Origin: Sabethes cyaneus
Lineage: Eukaryota > Arthropoda > Insecta > Diptera > Culicidae
Length of the DNA stretch: 64,000 nt
NCBI RefSeq assembly: GCF_943734655.1
Contig: NC_071355.1
Coordinates: 30,726,964 to 30,790,963, forward strand
Direction: 5' to 3'
The notes beneath the pieces were generated by a model. It was given only the letters and a program-made list of their open reading frames with translations, was not told where the DNA came from and searched no databases. Position 1 is the first letter of the stretch; every line of letters begins with the position of its first letter. This document shows positions 54,801-56,218 of this stretch, in pieces. The position numbers and the translations under genes were made by a program.

Positions 54801-55246
54801 TTTCATTTAACGCCGAAAATTTAAGTAAAATAATAATTGCGTTCATTGAAGTCTCTCCTCCATTCATAGAATAATCCTTTCATTCATAGCGCCGACCACC
54901 CACCCACCAAAGCACGCAATTACAACTTTGTTGGTAAACAGCCGGTTCCTTATGAATGAAAACGCACACTGTTGCAGGGGGAAAAAACGTAAACAAACCC
55001 CACCCCACACCCAACCGACGGAAACCGGGGTCACCACCCACGCACGGCACATCGGCCGTCAAACTCCGACAAGGCCACCCGAGCCAATATCGATCGGTCG
55101 TGGAGTGAAAAATCTCCGGATGGCAGAGTCCCAGCCCGACTGGGACTACGCCACTGGACCGGAACGGCAGCAGCGTTTGCCCTTACCTGCTCCTCGAAGC
55201 GGGCCAAAAGTGAGTTGGCCCACTCGCCGGGCTTTTGCGTTGCCAT
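6630..55246 (-). CDS. NF1: Neurofibromin, Ras GTPase-activating protein (gene span, C-terminal end missing)
   Basis: Neurofibromin stimulates GTP hydrolysis by Ras at membranes. Coding segments in transcript order are 55246-55187, 54789-54646, 54584-54413, 54360-52393, 34559-29601, 21628-21378, 20550-19891, 7362-7261 and 6832-6630. All have AG/GT borders and matching phases, giving about 2840 codons. Protein landmarks match the neurofibromin family in order: N-terminal FSLVISGL, central GQAAE followed by KRRASH, the arginine finger in FRGNSLGSK (about residue 1281), Sec14-PH around 1580-1840, and LTVLATLVKYTTDE near the end. Human neurofibromin is similarly long, but here an Asn/Thr-rich stretch is added and about 180 C-terminal residues are absent. 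Those exons should lie left of base 1, because none was found in 1-6629. The assignment rests on remembered family similarity. Splice sites were read by eye without transcript support. Confidence 0.95.
7261..7362 (-). CDS. NF1: NF1 coding exon 8 (small, with a second in-frame acceptor)
   Basis: This 102-nt exon is too short to appear as a long ORF. It was found because exons 7 and 9 are both phase 0 and human neurofibromin has extra sequence between them. It encodes QTARLLFKTQRSFSVPTPKE and ends ADRQK at AAG/GTATCA. The human counterpart reads TKKLLGTRKSFDHLISDTK. The first acceptor is CACTAG at 7363. A second AG (CTCCCAG, exon from 7347) would shorten it by 15 nt in frame. GC-rich codon use sets it apart from surrounding intron DNA. 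Confidence 0.75.
7363..8461. other. Intronic spacer, start of the 12.5-kb intron on the left side
   Basis: AT-rich intronic DNA with no supported gene. No known repeat was recognised between exon 8 and the dispersed repeat at 8462. Confidence 0.4.
8462..8900 (+). repeat. Dispersed repeat with GACGTAGGACTACGTC palindrome, copy 1
   Basis: It begins with the near-palindrome GACGTAGGACTACGTC at about 8471, followed by TTACGGCAAGTTTTGAG. Positions 8462-8739 recur in reverse complement at about 37000-37266, and the first part recurs in diverged form at 59123-59214. There is no coding potential. This is probably a non-autonomous mobile element or the end of a larger one. Confidence 0.7.
9100..9360 (+). 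pseudogene. Histone H2A pseudogene fragment
   Basis: Reading across frames, this encodes RGVGAGA, EYLAAEVLELAGN (third frame), ARDNETIRII, HLQLAIRNNEELNKLLS and PNIQAV, in the order found in H2A from the loop before helix 2 to the C-terminal tail (ending KKMEKKAS). Frameshifts and stops break it into three frames, so it is not expressed as H2A. The first part of the gene is missing. A histone-type hairpin follows directly. Confidence 0.85.
9368..9383 (+). promoter_or_regulatory. Decayed histone 3' stem-loop
   Basis: TGTTCTTTTAAGGACA forms a 5-6-bp stem with a small loop and lies just after the H2A-like C-terminus. It fits the histone mRNA processing hairpin except for the first base of the GG start, as expected for a decaying copy. 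Confidence 0.6.
9384..9769. other. Intronic spacer with (TTAC)n tract
   Basis: A perfect (TTAC)n microsatellite lies at 9513-9534. Read on the other strand it is (TAAG)n, the same simple repeat that ends the RTE-like LINEs at 26001 and 61000, so it may be the tail of a LINE fragment. Nothing else is assigned. Confidence 0.4.
9770..10197 (+). repeat. Histone-flank repeat, copy 1
   Basis: About 9960-10110 matches 22020-22170 closely (shared GGTAACTTTGCTCTTTTGTT). The same order of histone-derived parts follows in both places. It probably represents the spacer or promoter of a histone pair: an octamer-like ATTATGCAAACG lies at about 10148, upstream of the H2A fragment. That function is inferred from position only. 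Confidence 0.6.
10198..10366 (+). pseudogene. Histone H2A pseudogene fragment 2
   Basis: It encodes HRLLRKGKYAER in one frame, then KYLAAEVLELA in another, then the region of RDNKTTRSI and HLQLA in a third. This is the middle of H2A with frameshifts and a small deletion. It is abruptly replaced at about 10366 by H2B-like sequence, so it is a fusion of pieces and not one decayed gene. Confidence 0.8.
10385..10535 (+). pseudogene. Histone H2B pseudogene fragment
   Basis: The frame reads NGFVDRIVAEAIRL then a CNK motif, comparable with NSFVNDIFERIAAEASRL and YNK of H2B, with a deletion of a few residues. The later part (CGGTACTCC...GAGAATTACGTTAAG) resembles the H2B RLLLPGELAKHAV coding region after frameshifts. 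A consensus histone stem-loop follows 32 bp downstream. It is non-functional. Confidence 0.75.
10567..10582 (+). promoter_or_regulatory. Histone mRNA 3' stem-loop
   Basis: GGTCCTTTTAAGGGCC fits the histone stem-loop consensus GGYYYTTYTNARRRCC at every position and is followed by ACACAA, like the flank of real histone genes. This is the site bound by stem-loop-binding protein in histone pre-mRNA. Here it trails an H2B pseudogene. Confidence 0.85.
10583..11040. other. Intronic spacer
   Basis: No gene or known repeat recognised. Confidence 0.4.
11060..11165 (-). repeat. Dispersed repeat core with ACTTACGTGGTCCTACGTCACC
   Basis: The stretch around 11092-11150 (TACGTCACCTATGCGGTCGT then GTCTTGTGCATAACCC) matches the reverse complement of 36172-36215 and, more loosely, 62495-62530. 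It is a short conserved core of a dispersed family of unknown type. Strand is given relative to the 36.2-kb copy. Confidence 0.55.
11290..12545 (+). pseudogene. Non-LTR retrotransposon pol fragment (R1/I-type, with RNase H)
   Basis: Broken reverse transcriptase frames contain FQSPGSDG, WREVRVVFIPKAEKR, KAYISIGLTS, AFLDIEGALDN, the box GCPQRGDLS and GFADDITILV (split by a frameshift). At 12495 a YTDGS motif opens an RNase H domain, followed by an in-frame stop. This RT followed by RNase H is the order seen in R1/I-like LINEs. The element is truncated on both sides and dead. At about 12545 it abuts an RTE-like fragment. Confidence 0.75.
12546..13660 (+). pseudogene. RTE-like LINE fragment (reverse transcriptase C-terminal half)
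   Basis: The 5' frame (12558-13037) contains HHIFIDFKAAYDTV, RQGDGLSCMLFNIALE and the catalytic GFADDFDII. Frameshifted downstream parts read VEEFVYLGSLVTADN, LYKTLIRPVVLYGLE, FERKVLRMIFGGVQ and RWAGHVVRMPDDSA. This is the same family as the copies at 26-28 kb and 59-61 kb. The 3' end is marked by a short GAAGAAGAAGAAG tract at 13643-13656. It is 5' truncated and inactive. Confidence 0.8.
13780..14240 (+). pseudogene. mariner-like transposase fragment
   Basis: The first frame reads FPKKVLLWLTTGEKGISKALFFPSGLA. A shifted frame then gives WTDLVMPHSAK (second catalytic Asp), INIVPMTANPTNVPQLRPLAKFWANLKQ, which matches the NPPNxPQxRPIEKFW signature of mariner-family (D37-type) transposases. The N-terminal DNA-binding region is missing and frameshifts are present. 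Confidence 0.75.
14455..14685 (-). pseudogene. Jockey-like LINE reverse transcriptase fragment
   Basis: On the minus strand, TFDPIDHGVLVAKFERL is followed after a gap by SGVPQGSY, a stop, then GSLIFTLFINDV. These are the fingers/palm motifs of Jockey-type reverse transcriptases. Only about 230 bp remain. Confidence 0.65.
14686..15176. other. Intronic spacer
   Basis: Unassigned sequence with no supported gene or repeat border. Confidence 0.35.
15177..16014. mobile_element. 838-bp inverted-repeat element with GGGGCAAAAGTGCGAT repeats
   Basis: It is bounded by TA dinucleotides with ends TAGGGTAAGGAGGGGC and, on the other strand, TAGGGTGGGGCATAGG. Inside, the motif GGGGCAAAAGTGCGAT or close variants occurs about eight times in both orientations (near 15190, 15208, 15513, 15536, 15855, 15878, 15901, 15993). 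The TA borders would suit a Tc1/mariner-type MITE, but no transposase is present. Confidence 0.75.
16015..16950. other. Intronic spacer
   Basis: A lone CACTCAAAAAAACAGG at about 16142 resembles the end of the MITE at 672, but no partner end was found. The rest is unassigned. Confidence 0.35.
16951..18719. mobile_element. 1.77-kb inverted-repeat element, CCCAAGTAACAAT ends
   Basis: The termini read CCCAAGTAACAAT inward from both ends. Subterminal sequence is also inverted (CCCTTATAAGGCGAG near the left, CCCCTTATAAGGTGAAT near the right). No transposase-like frame was recognised inside. It is a non-autonomous DNA element of unassigned superfamily. Two smaller elements at 38.2-39.0 kb also begin CCCAG. 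Confidence 0.7.
18720..19890. other. Intron flank left of NF1 exon 7
   Basis: No separate gene is visible. The frame into 19702-19890 is read-through of exon 7 past its donor. Confidence 0.5.
19891..20550 (-). CDS. NF1: NF1 coding exon 7 with Asn/Thr-rich low-complexity insert
   Basis: This 660-nt exon (220 codons, phase 0 at both ends) begins DPAIKGKSWRSLDLTHNPH, aligned with the human KSMSLDMGQPS segment. It ends SIEEIENDDEANNF...CLQDISSIK at an AAA/GTAAGG donor. Between these lie about 130 residues dominated by Asn, Thr and Ser, encoded by AAC/ACC/ACT triplet runs. Human neurofibromin has no such stretch, so it is probably a disordered linker grown by triplet expansion. The same region viewed on the plus strand gives spurious Val/Leu-rich frames. 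Confidence 0.88.
20551..21377. other. NF1 intron 6
   Basis: An 827-bp intron with canonical ends (GTAAGT donor at 21377, CATTTAG acceptor at 20551). No repeat or gene recognised. Confidence 0.7.
21378..21628 (-). CDS. NF1: NF1 coding exon 6
   Basis: This 251-nt exon completes a codon split with exon 5 and encodes ALVCLSEEVRSRCHVKH, matching VSEEVRSRCSLKH in human neurofibromin. It then has a Gly/Ala/Gln-rich stretch (ETGGGSEAGGAADHL) that human lacks, and ends QSHKVQPHQ at a CAG/GTAAGT donor in phase 0. Confidence 0.92.
21960..22224 (+). repeat. Histone-flank repeat, copy 2
   Basis: It matches the 9770-10150 region: GCAACACAAATCTTTTCATCACCAATGCTAC, then GGTAACTTTGCTCTTTTGTT, then GACCATGAAAAATAGG. 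As at copy 1, H2B-like sequence and a histone stem-loop follow. The H2A part of copy 1 is absent here, so the two copies have different deletions. Confidence 0.65.
22225..22322 (+). pseudogene. Histone H2B C-terminal pseudogene fragment
   Basis: About 100 bp homologous to 10440-10540 (GTTGCAACAAGCCGTGCCTGG, then GGTTATCGG, then AAATTACGCTAAGTGCGTTA), the region taken as H2B C-terminus there. No open H2B frame remains. The assignment depends on the better-preserved copy at 10385. Confidence 0.6.
22331..22346 (+). promoter_or_regulatory. Histone mRNA 3' stem-loop, second copy
   Basis: GGTCCTTTTAAGGGCC is identical to the hairpin at 10567-10582 and has the same TCAAACAATC upstream. It fits the histone stem-loop consensus fully. 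Confidence 0.85.
22347..23004. other. Intronic spacer
   Basis: A diverged fragment near 22600-22680 (TGACAACGATATGAGCCGTGAAGTAAACAAGCG) recalls the YLGSLVTADNDTSREI part of the RTE-like LINEs, but it is too short to annotate separately. Confidence 0.4.
23005..23932 (-). pseudogene. Degenerate RTE-like LINE fragment
   Basis: The minus strand holds scattered matches to the RTE-like copy at 26-28 kb: the 3' segment (CTGTCTCCATTGTACTCGACC in reverse), FNKSNQLLADDHGIITKN with AEAIYA, and the cleavage/fingers part near 23500. Large internal deletions and stops make it non-coding. A Jockey-like LINE tail abuts it at 23933. Confidence 0.7.
23933..25690 (-). pseudogene. Jockey-like LINE, 5' truncated, with (AATAA)n-type tail
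   Basis: Minus-strand frames run continuously through the reverse transcriptase: SSVDSPKGPGPDSLPPSF, IFNRSLDCGIFP, ISEHQHGFIRKRST, FSKAFDKVPHALA, SGVPQGSHLGPLIFVLFVNE, the catalytic MFADDLKIF, and the C-terminal SLYCALVRSILEYAVVVW. A few frameshifts separate them (near 25270, 24903, 24595). The 3' end is a TTTTATTTTATTTTA tract at 23933-23956, which fits a simple-repeat tail. There is no endonuclease, so it is 5' truncated. Confidence 0.8.
26001..28141 (-). pseudogene. RTE-like LINE, 5' truncated, with (TAAG)n tail
   Basis: In transcript order the frames show RTENARARTG-like remnants, CRDEGGDLIINEREVVDRW, FDEHLNGD, LPEEWMEGVVCSIYKKGDRLD, HHIFVDFRAAYDTVE, CMLFNIAIEGVIRR, ADDLDIITRN (first residues diverged), YLGSLVTDTDNNTSKEI and RWAGHVARMPDDCA. 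Stops and frameshifts divide it. The tail is (TAAG)n at 26017-26001. It is the same family as 12546-13660 and 59229-61012. The endonuclease domain is missing. Confidence 0.8.
28245..28640 (-). pseudogene. mariner-like transposase C-terminal fragment
   Basis: The minus strand encodes MFWPDRASSHYAKKTQSFL and IPFLPKN. After a short deletion and frameshift it reads RLIEDFFGVLSSLVYKNNW and KIDMMIKVDMTAVQRSCFEV. The WPDxAxxHYA and (RP)IEDFF signatures identify a mariner-family transposase from the second catalytic Asp to the C-terminus. It differs from the copy at 13.8 kb, so it is a separate family. Confidence 0.75.
28641..29600. other. Intron flank right of the mariner fragment
   Basis: No gene supported. 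A GA-rich AGGAGAGAGAGAGAG stretch lies at about 28914-28928. The canonical NF1 donor GTGAGT is at 29600. Confidence 0.5.
29601..34559 (-). CDS. NF1: NF1 coding exon 5 (GAP and Sec14-PH domains)
   Basis: This single exon of 4,959 nt covers residues about 782-2435. It opens with KRRASH and the WANMTWFQLALGGVCLQ segment. It then carries the Ras-GAP domain (about 1200-1535) with the arginine finger in FRGNSLGSK at about residue 1281 and the conserved FLRFINPAIVSP. Next come the Sec14-like lipid-binding region (IFYQAGTSKAGNPVFYY) and its PH-like partner (ASEIEEVCLVDDNQFTL), then a long C-terminal helical region with YMTPWLANLVRFCK and LLEQNLHTL. The acceptor at 34560 is preceded by a pyrimidine tract. 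The donor at 29600 is ACGG/GTGAGT. No frameshift or stop interrupts it. A coding exon this long is unusual beside introns of 8 and 18 kb. Confidence 0.97.
34560..35434. other. Start of the 17.8-kb NF1 intron 4 on its acceptor side
   Basis: The acceptor CTCTACCGCAG is at 34560. No gene or repeat border recognised in this stretch. Confidence 0.5.
35435..35793. mobile_element. hAT-like MITE with perfect 8-bp target duplication
   Basis: The ends TAGAGATGGTCGGGTA are exact inverted repeats. The element is flanked on both sides by ATTTGTTG (35427-35434 and 35794-35801), the 8-bp duplication expected of hAT transposition. Inside are many GGGTCGGGT and ACCCGNACCCG units in a roughly two-fold arrangement. 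There is no transposase. The Arg/Pro/Thr-rich frames across it are repeat artefacts. Confidence 0.9.
36001..36102 (+). pseudogene. Possible first exon of the uncharacterised gene at 37.3-39.7 kb
   Basis: ATG at 36001 opens MDLIFEYGDTDISESEKEN, an acidic start ending in a stop at 36097. It is preceded by an acceptor-like TTTTCAACAG. Orientation and spacing would suit an upstream coding piece of the broken gene downstream, but no splice donor could be proven. This is a weak call. Confidence 0.25.
36160..36225 (+). repeat. Dispersed repeat core, copy 2
   Basis: GGGGTTGTGTACAAGACACG followed by ACCGCAGATATAGGTGACG and AACTACGTAAG matches, in reverse complement, 11092-11150 and loosely 62495-62530. 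The family is unassigned. Confidence 0.6.
36255..36284. repeat. (ATGCTT)n microsatellite
   Basis: Four to five units of ATGCTT, flanked by a 21-bp direct repeat (AGTGGCATGTATTCATGCTTG without its last base counted) at about 36231 and 36284. A similar (GCATAA)n tract lies at 61217-61244. Confidence 0.8.
36650..36985. repeat. Four imperfect tandem units of about 92 bp
   Basis: Each unit contains a segment like TTCCCAAGCACAGATATCAA followed by ATTGGTCTAGGTTTAATCG and AAGAAATCTGTTG. Units begin near 36651, 36746, 36840 and 36934. They are diverged from each other. No coding potential is present. Confidence 0.65.
37000..37266 (-). repeat. Dispersed repeat with GACGTAGTCCTACGTC palindrome, copy 2
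   Basis: Reverse complement of 8466-8739 with few differences, including the same GACGTAGGACTACGTC at its end (37251-37266) and the ATGACACCCTATCTC segment. It lies directly upstream of the broken gene at 37.3 kb and may mark the end of the same insertion. Confidence 0.7.
38231..38606. mobile_element. MITE-like element, CCCAGCTAGCA ends
   Basis: A 376-bp segment with inverted ends CCCAGCTAGCA at both termini and AT-rich, partly palindromic interior (many TATACGA-type words). It interrupts the broken gene after YNLP. No clear target duplication seen. Confidence 0.7.
38664..38953. mobile_element. MITE-like element, CCCAGRTAACCAATAAGC ends
   Basis: A 290-bp element with about 21-bp inverted ends beginning CCCAGATAACCAATAAGC (left) and CCCAGGTAACCAATAAGC (right). 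The interior contains TAAATGCTA-type repeats. It lies 57 bp after the previous element, also inside the broken gene. Confidence 0.8.
39981..40069 (+). repeat. 89-bp dispersed repeat, copy 1
   Basis: The segment CTATGTACCTTGGTGTGAAT followed by AAATCGCATATTTTGACAAA to TTCATACACTACAC recurs at 51206-51297 with a few changes. Both copies stop at TACACTACAC. Here a Helitron-like repeat begins immediately. Confidence 0.75.
40070..41303 (-). mobile_element. Helitron-like repeat, 3' truncated copy
   Basis: In reverse orientation it matches 56155-57850: the 5' end (TC...CTATACCTATAAA type, here GGCATAGA at 41296-41303), then about seven units of roughly 145 bp with AACTCGAGAACTAATCAAGC and GGGAGCCCCCC. 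The 3' part stops at CCTGCCG, short of the CTAG terminus. No Rep/helicase gene is present. Confidence 0.75.
41304..41745 (-). mobile_element. Second Helitron-like 5' end in tandem
   Basis: Directly beyond the 5' end at 41303, another partial copy starts within a repeat unit and runs to its own 5' end (TATAGGTATAGA, ending at 41745). It contains the hAT-like insertion at 41379-41639. Two 5' ends in tandem suit rolling-circle or nested insertion histories. Confidence 0.65.
41379..41639. mobile_element. hAT-like MITE inserted in the Helitron-like repeat
   Basis: This 261-bp element has ends TAGAGATGGGC and TAGAGGTGGGC. The flanking 8-mers are ACAAAAAC (41371-41378) and CCAAAAAC (41640-41647), a target duplication with one mismatch. 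Removing the element restores the Helitron unit seen at other copies. The interior has repeated GAACGGCTC/GAACGGTTC words. Confidence 0.85.
41815..42600 (-). pseudogene. Jockey-like LINE fragment
   Basis: Minus-strand frames hold LSSGVPQGSIMKPLLFMLFF, LVYADNLKLFLEV (the second catalytic Asp changed to Asn), CEVITFQRILKPILFDYHVD, SKATRQLGFISKIARYFKD, CSLVRPLLENCNLIW and INFRAS. A deletion near 42200 shifts the frame. It is closely similar to the copy at 62.7 kb. The YADN change would itself inactivate the polymerase. Confidence 0.8.
42601..43169. other. Intronic spacer
   Basis: No supported gene. A short frame at 42883-43065 (minus) has KPAGWIIEGCIERTRTRAAK but no family was recognised. Confidence 0.35.
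43170..44314. mobile_element. hAT-like non-autonomous element, CAGGRTGTCGATT ends
   Basis: The left end reads CAGGATGTCGATTTCCT. The right end reads CAGGGTGTCGATTATCCT on the opposite strand. Both are followed inward by CCTGGAAAA-type repeats. The CAGGG start suits hAT, but no convincing 8-bp duplication was found. No transposase frame. Confidence 0.6.
44405..44409. repeat. BEL/Pao target-site duplication, left
   Basis: CATTT, repeated at 50580-50584. Five base pairs is the usual length for BEL/Pao insertions. Confidence 0.8.
44410..44712 (-). repeat. BEL/Pao 3' LTR
   Basis: This 303-bp LTR starts TGTTTGACG and ends CGCAAACA, so its tips are inverted TGTTTG/CAAACA. On the element's strand a purine-rich stretch (GGCCGGGAGGA) lies directly before it, as expected of a polypurine tract. 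Over the alignable 295 bp only two substitutions separate it from the other LTR. Confidence 0.9.
44738..50044 (-). CDS. BEL/Pao retrotransposon Gag-Pol polyprotein
   Basis: One uninterrupted frame of about 1,768 residues starts at ATG 50044. Order of domains: Gag (about 1-380), CCHC-type zinc knuckles (CFNCLRPNHCAKSC, about 398), aspartic protease (LMDSGSEVSL, about 495), reverse transcriptase with FYIDDLLSG (about 910), RNase H (GFADASEAAYAA, about 1085), integrase zinc-binding HHCC (about 1400-1440), the integrase D,D,E core (VGVDYAGP about 1472, LWSDNGTNF about 1541, GGIWEGAVKS about 1588) and a C-terminal DUF5641-like segment ending KLVVLPAN. PR-RT-RH-IN order and the YIDD box are typical of BEL/Pao. 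All catalytic residues looked for are present. It is oriented like NF1. Confidence 0.96.
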   Translation of the reverse strand: MDLLIRKRNVAFERLKRHVSAKLLVEPEPAAFEVHDRLRKLAEMQEYFDRIQTEIEEAVPVGELSSTLNVRLDYERLFYTTKGIVMQLLQQPEKLTDGGSDAGIAESKDDLKEAVRVLLETQRTLLSRQAEASSMANESVLQSRQQPAEPIDTQLPTYSLPVFNGDRKQWASFKDLFVSSVDRKNLTNALKLQLLMSHLEGQARSLVSNFSITDANYKQVWDTLTEHFDKPKFAVAALVQEFCEQPALKVVNLTSLRKLVSTSDEVTHQLQALGPSCETRDPWLIHILLKKMDDGLRSQWAQHIVDNDDPKFDELLKFLKRKCEAFETCAAFGGRQADYSKKDPPTENRKYQAMKREFNTFNVVQQQVCPVCSEDHQIYVCDVFKEAPVKERRDRVQQARLCFNCLRPNHCAKSCPSKSVCRMPNCGQRHHTLLCQSRRSSGQESDSLQQNAHVVDIVSCSANVKNSCSSVVIGLLPTALVRVKGKGGHCQEFRALMDSGSEVSLISDHCVTSLGLNRSNANLIVTGITNCSSETTRGAVNLYISSRFNYQPVISTKAYVVPRLARNVPSQSMDRKRLNCVESLRLADLAFDKPGRIDLILGSDVFWSIMDSGKVMSEAGLPVAINSSFGWIVTGHVFDATKISCNMGIVSVSMDVDIDKTLRKFWEVEEINKPKPLTLDEQKAVDFFQTTHLCDETGRFTVRLPFDSNKPALGESLSAASQRLKAMERKFTRDPTFKRMYCEFMAEYQNLGHMELIPPAEVNKPPEEVFYFPHHAVMRNDSTTTKLRVVFDGSCPSASGVSLNEKLLIGPKVIEDLFTVLTRFRSYQFAFMADAEKMYRQIKVHRNDVDYQRIVWRAEADDPIEHYRLLTVTYGTSCAPYLAVETLRQAARDCLSQFPVAADRIQKNFYIDDLLSGAATIEEALTLKRDIIHITSAAGFNLRKWSANDVRLLEETKEVNQNSVPVHLYPEADSVKALGIHWYPTTDTFGFRLKFNTDKPNSKRQLLSDSARLFDPLGWISPVIVKIKILYQSLWLQDLQWDDPLPAVVCTEWNKIKASLNMIENVRISRWIVNNHGAVQLHGFADASEAAYAAVVYGRSIDDDGNIHVRLIASKTKVAPIQQVSLPRLELNAAVLLVDLMKQISDALNYLDVTCYAWTDSTIVLGWLTSHPRKWKTYVANRTSTILNFLPRSSWNHISSVDNPADCASRGLLPNVLVDHTLWWKGPSVQYNNEETWKQYVETVDIPEEELIEQRVAVTVAIGTALPDTDGTIEEFLLKRNRSLAFLKRVLSWIYRFKTNLLAKLRKTETVSGDLNPSEVLEAILRLARFAQHEVFGQDIERLRNGQPLSSSSQIKSLFPFIDGDGTLRVGGRLQNSDLSFHMKHPVILPKSHCFTHLLISMLHQQNLHAGPTLLIATLNQHYWVIGCQSVVRTVVNSCVRCARWEAKVANQLMGSLPAVRTASSRVFENVGVDYAGPITIKTSLLRSVKTVKGYIADFVCLSTKAVHLEAVTDLSASTFVSALKRFCGRRGLPSQLWSDNGTNFVGADRQLKELLASAKFNTEVDHHLSSLGVKWNFITPSAPHMGGIWEGAVKSMKKHLRVVLGTNVLNYEDLSTVLIQIEACLNSRPLCTLSSSVDSCEALTPGHFVIGQPLNLVPKPNVCCVPENRLNKYQRMHKVTEQFWQRFRNEYVSTLQPRIKWQIVEDNLNNGDLVLVKSENTPPAYWELARVVATHPDRNGIVRSVSLKKGQTIYQRPIHKLVVLPAN
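50084..50579 (-). repeat. BEL/Pao 5' LTR carrying an insertion
   Basis: It matches the 3' LTR but is longer by a 184-bp block at 50328-50511. Its inner border is uncertain: the sequence is TATTTACGCGTATG where the other LTR has TGTTTGACGTATG. The outer end is CGCAAACA at 50579. The leader before the ATG is only about 40 bp. Confidence 0.85.
50328..50511. mobile_element. 184-bp insertion within the 5' LTR
   Basis: It is flanked by exact 8-bp repeats GTTGAACC (50320-50327 and 50512-50519). The 3' LTR has only one GTTGAACC at the matching place. An insertion with 8-bp duplication is the simplest reading. The ends (CGACCCCCCGG and, reversed, CACCTCCACGAC) are poor inverted repeats, so the superfamily is open. 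Confidence 0.7.
50580..50584. repeat. BEL/Pao target-site duplication, right
   Basis: CATTT, identical to 44405-44409. Together they mark the outer borders of the retrotransposon. Confidence 0.8.
50690..50925 (-). mobile_element. tRNA-derived SINE
   Basis: On the minus strand a tRNA-like head reads TAGCCACTCAGTC (box A-like), CTGGTCTTCCAAACCAG (anticodon arm with TCC in a 7-nt loop), then TGTTCGAATCTC (box B). A non-tRNA body follows (AGTCAGTAGGTTCTTTGCAC) that resembles the repeat at 61.6 kb. It is not a functional tRNA, as the acceptor stem does not pair. Confidence 0.7.
51206..51297 (+). repeat. 89-bp dispersed repeat, copy 2
   Basis: Second copy of the sequence at 39981-40069, in the same orientation, ending at the same CATACACTACAC. 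Its flanks are unrelated. Confidence 0.75.
51298..52392. other. Intron 4, donor-side end
   Basis: No gene or recognised repeat. The donor of exon 4 lies at 52392. Confidence 0.45.
52393..54360 (-). CDS. NF1: NF1 coding exon 4 (N-terminal and cysteine/serine-rich region)
   Basis: This 1,968-nt exon covers residues about 126-782. It contains AVFNRISARLQEL, ESAAIACVKLCKASTYIN, NLLFNPSKPF-like and LLLxxHADPMLLL segments typical of neurofibromin before the GAP domain. The acceptor is CATTGCAG at 54361. The donor is ATGG/GTAATG at 52392, a weaker match than the other donors here. It is supported because joining it to the next exon gives GQAAE...MG/KRRASH, matching GQAAESLHKTIVKRRMSH in human. A 17.8-kb intron separates it from exon 5. 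Confidence 0.93.
54413..54584 (-). CDS. NF1: NF1 coding exon 3
   Basis: This 172-nt exon starts after CTGCAG in phase 0 and ends at TTTATAG/GTAGAT in phase 1. It encodes YESLIIILETLERCL and VKLLLREICQFI, matching the human ILDTLEKCLAGQ and VKQLLPEICHFL segments. A 52-bp intron follows, short even for insects. Confidence 0.92.
54646..54789 (-). CDS. NF1: NF1 coding exon 2
   Basis: This 144-nt exon (48 codons, phase 0 at both ends) lies between acceptor TTTGCAG and donor ATT/GTAAGT. It begins LPYRTGPHG and includes CLIQISRYRFSLVISGL, which lines up with CLINISKYKFSLVISGL in human neurofibromin. The intron to exon 1 is about 400 bp. Confidence 0.93.
55187..55246 (-). CDS. NF1: NF1 coding exon 1
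   Basis: This 60-nt coding exon starts with ATG at 55246 (MATQKPGEWANSLL) and ends FEEQ at a CAG/GTAAGG donor. Human neurofibromin begins MAAHRPVEW and reaches FDEQLPIKTG in the same way, which fixes the start. The phase is 0 at the donor, matching exon 2. The 5' UTR and promoter lie to the right of 55246. No TATA box or initiator could be assigned there. Confidence 0.93.
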
Positions 55247-56154
55247 TTCGCGATGTTTTCGGCCCGATTTGGGCTCCTTTTACATGGTATTTAATCCTTC
55301 CGATGGAGCACTAAACTTTTCGTTGTACGCACTGGGAGCAAAATTTTCACCTTTTGACAGTACACCACTTCGGGTGGGTGGCTGTCAATGGCAGGGCGGC
55401 CAGGTTGGAAGAAAATTATCAAATGGTTTCCAAGCTTATCTTTTAAATATTTTTTAAATTAAAAAATGAATCAACACTTTCATATAAATAAGTAGAGACG
55501 CGTTAGGTAAAAGCTTTACATTTTTTTGTGTAATCGCAAATATTACACAAATATTAAATATTAAGAACACTCTAACCTAAGAATATTTCTACCGTAAAAT
55601 TCAATTTCAAATTCAGTTAATCGTTTTTTAGAGTTTACCTGCAACGACGTATTTGTTCCACATTGTTTACACATTTAACAACTCACTATACGCTTGTTAA
55701 TTCGCTGTTAAAATTTGCGCTTCTTCAATTTGTATCTCTGTCATCTGTTCGTCGCTCTATATAAACAATAATCACAAGCTTAAAAAAAATATTGTCACTG
55801 AACACAGAACCCAACTTGAAACTTTAAAAATTATCGGAAATATTAATGTCGAATCGAAACGAAAACACCGCGGGGAGAAAGTATTAATAAATGCACATTT
55901 GGCATCACGGTCGGGAACCGAAGTCGGGACGTAAAATTAAGGTATGATCAGTTTTTCACCCGTTTTTCCATACTTTGTCGGAGTGAAAAATGTGTGAAAT
56001 TCCTCGTCTAATATTGACTAACGGTTATTGAAATAAAATATATGTTGGCATTGTTTTACTCATGAAATGAATCTTTGGATATAGAATATAATCTCTAAAC
56101 AATTAAAAAAAAGCTTGCAAATAAACTTGGATCGTTGTTTGAATTGCCTCATAA
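55247..56154. promoter_or_regulatory. NF1: NF1 5' UTR and presumed promoter region
   Basis: This is the sequence upstream of the NF1 ATG. The first 200 bp are more GC-rich than their surroundings and beyond that the DNA becomes AT-rich. No TATA box, initiator or 5' UTR intron could be placed. The label rests on position alone. Confidence 0.35.
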
Positions 56155-56176
56155 TCTATACCTATAAAGAAGGATT

Positions 56177-56218
<42 letters not shown>

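Noticed and set aside
54928..55314. Plus-strand frame of 128 codons across NF1 exon 1
   Set aside because: It runs over the conserved minus-strand start exon and its intron and has no family resemblance.
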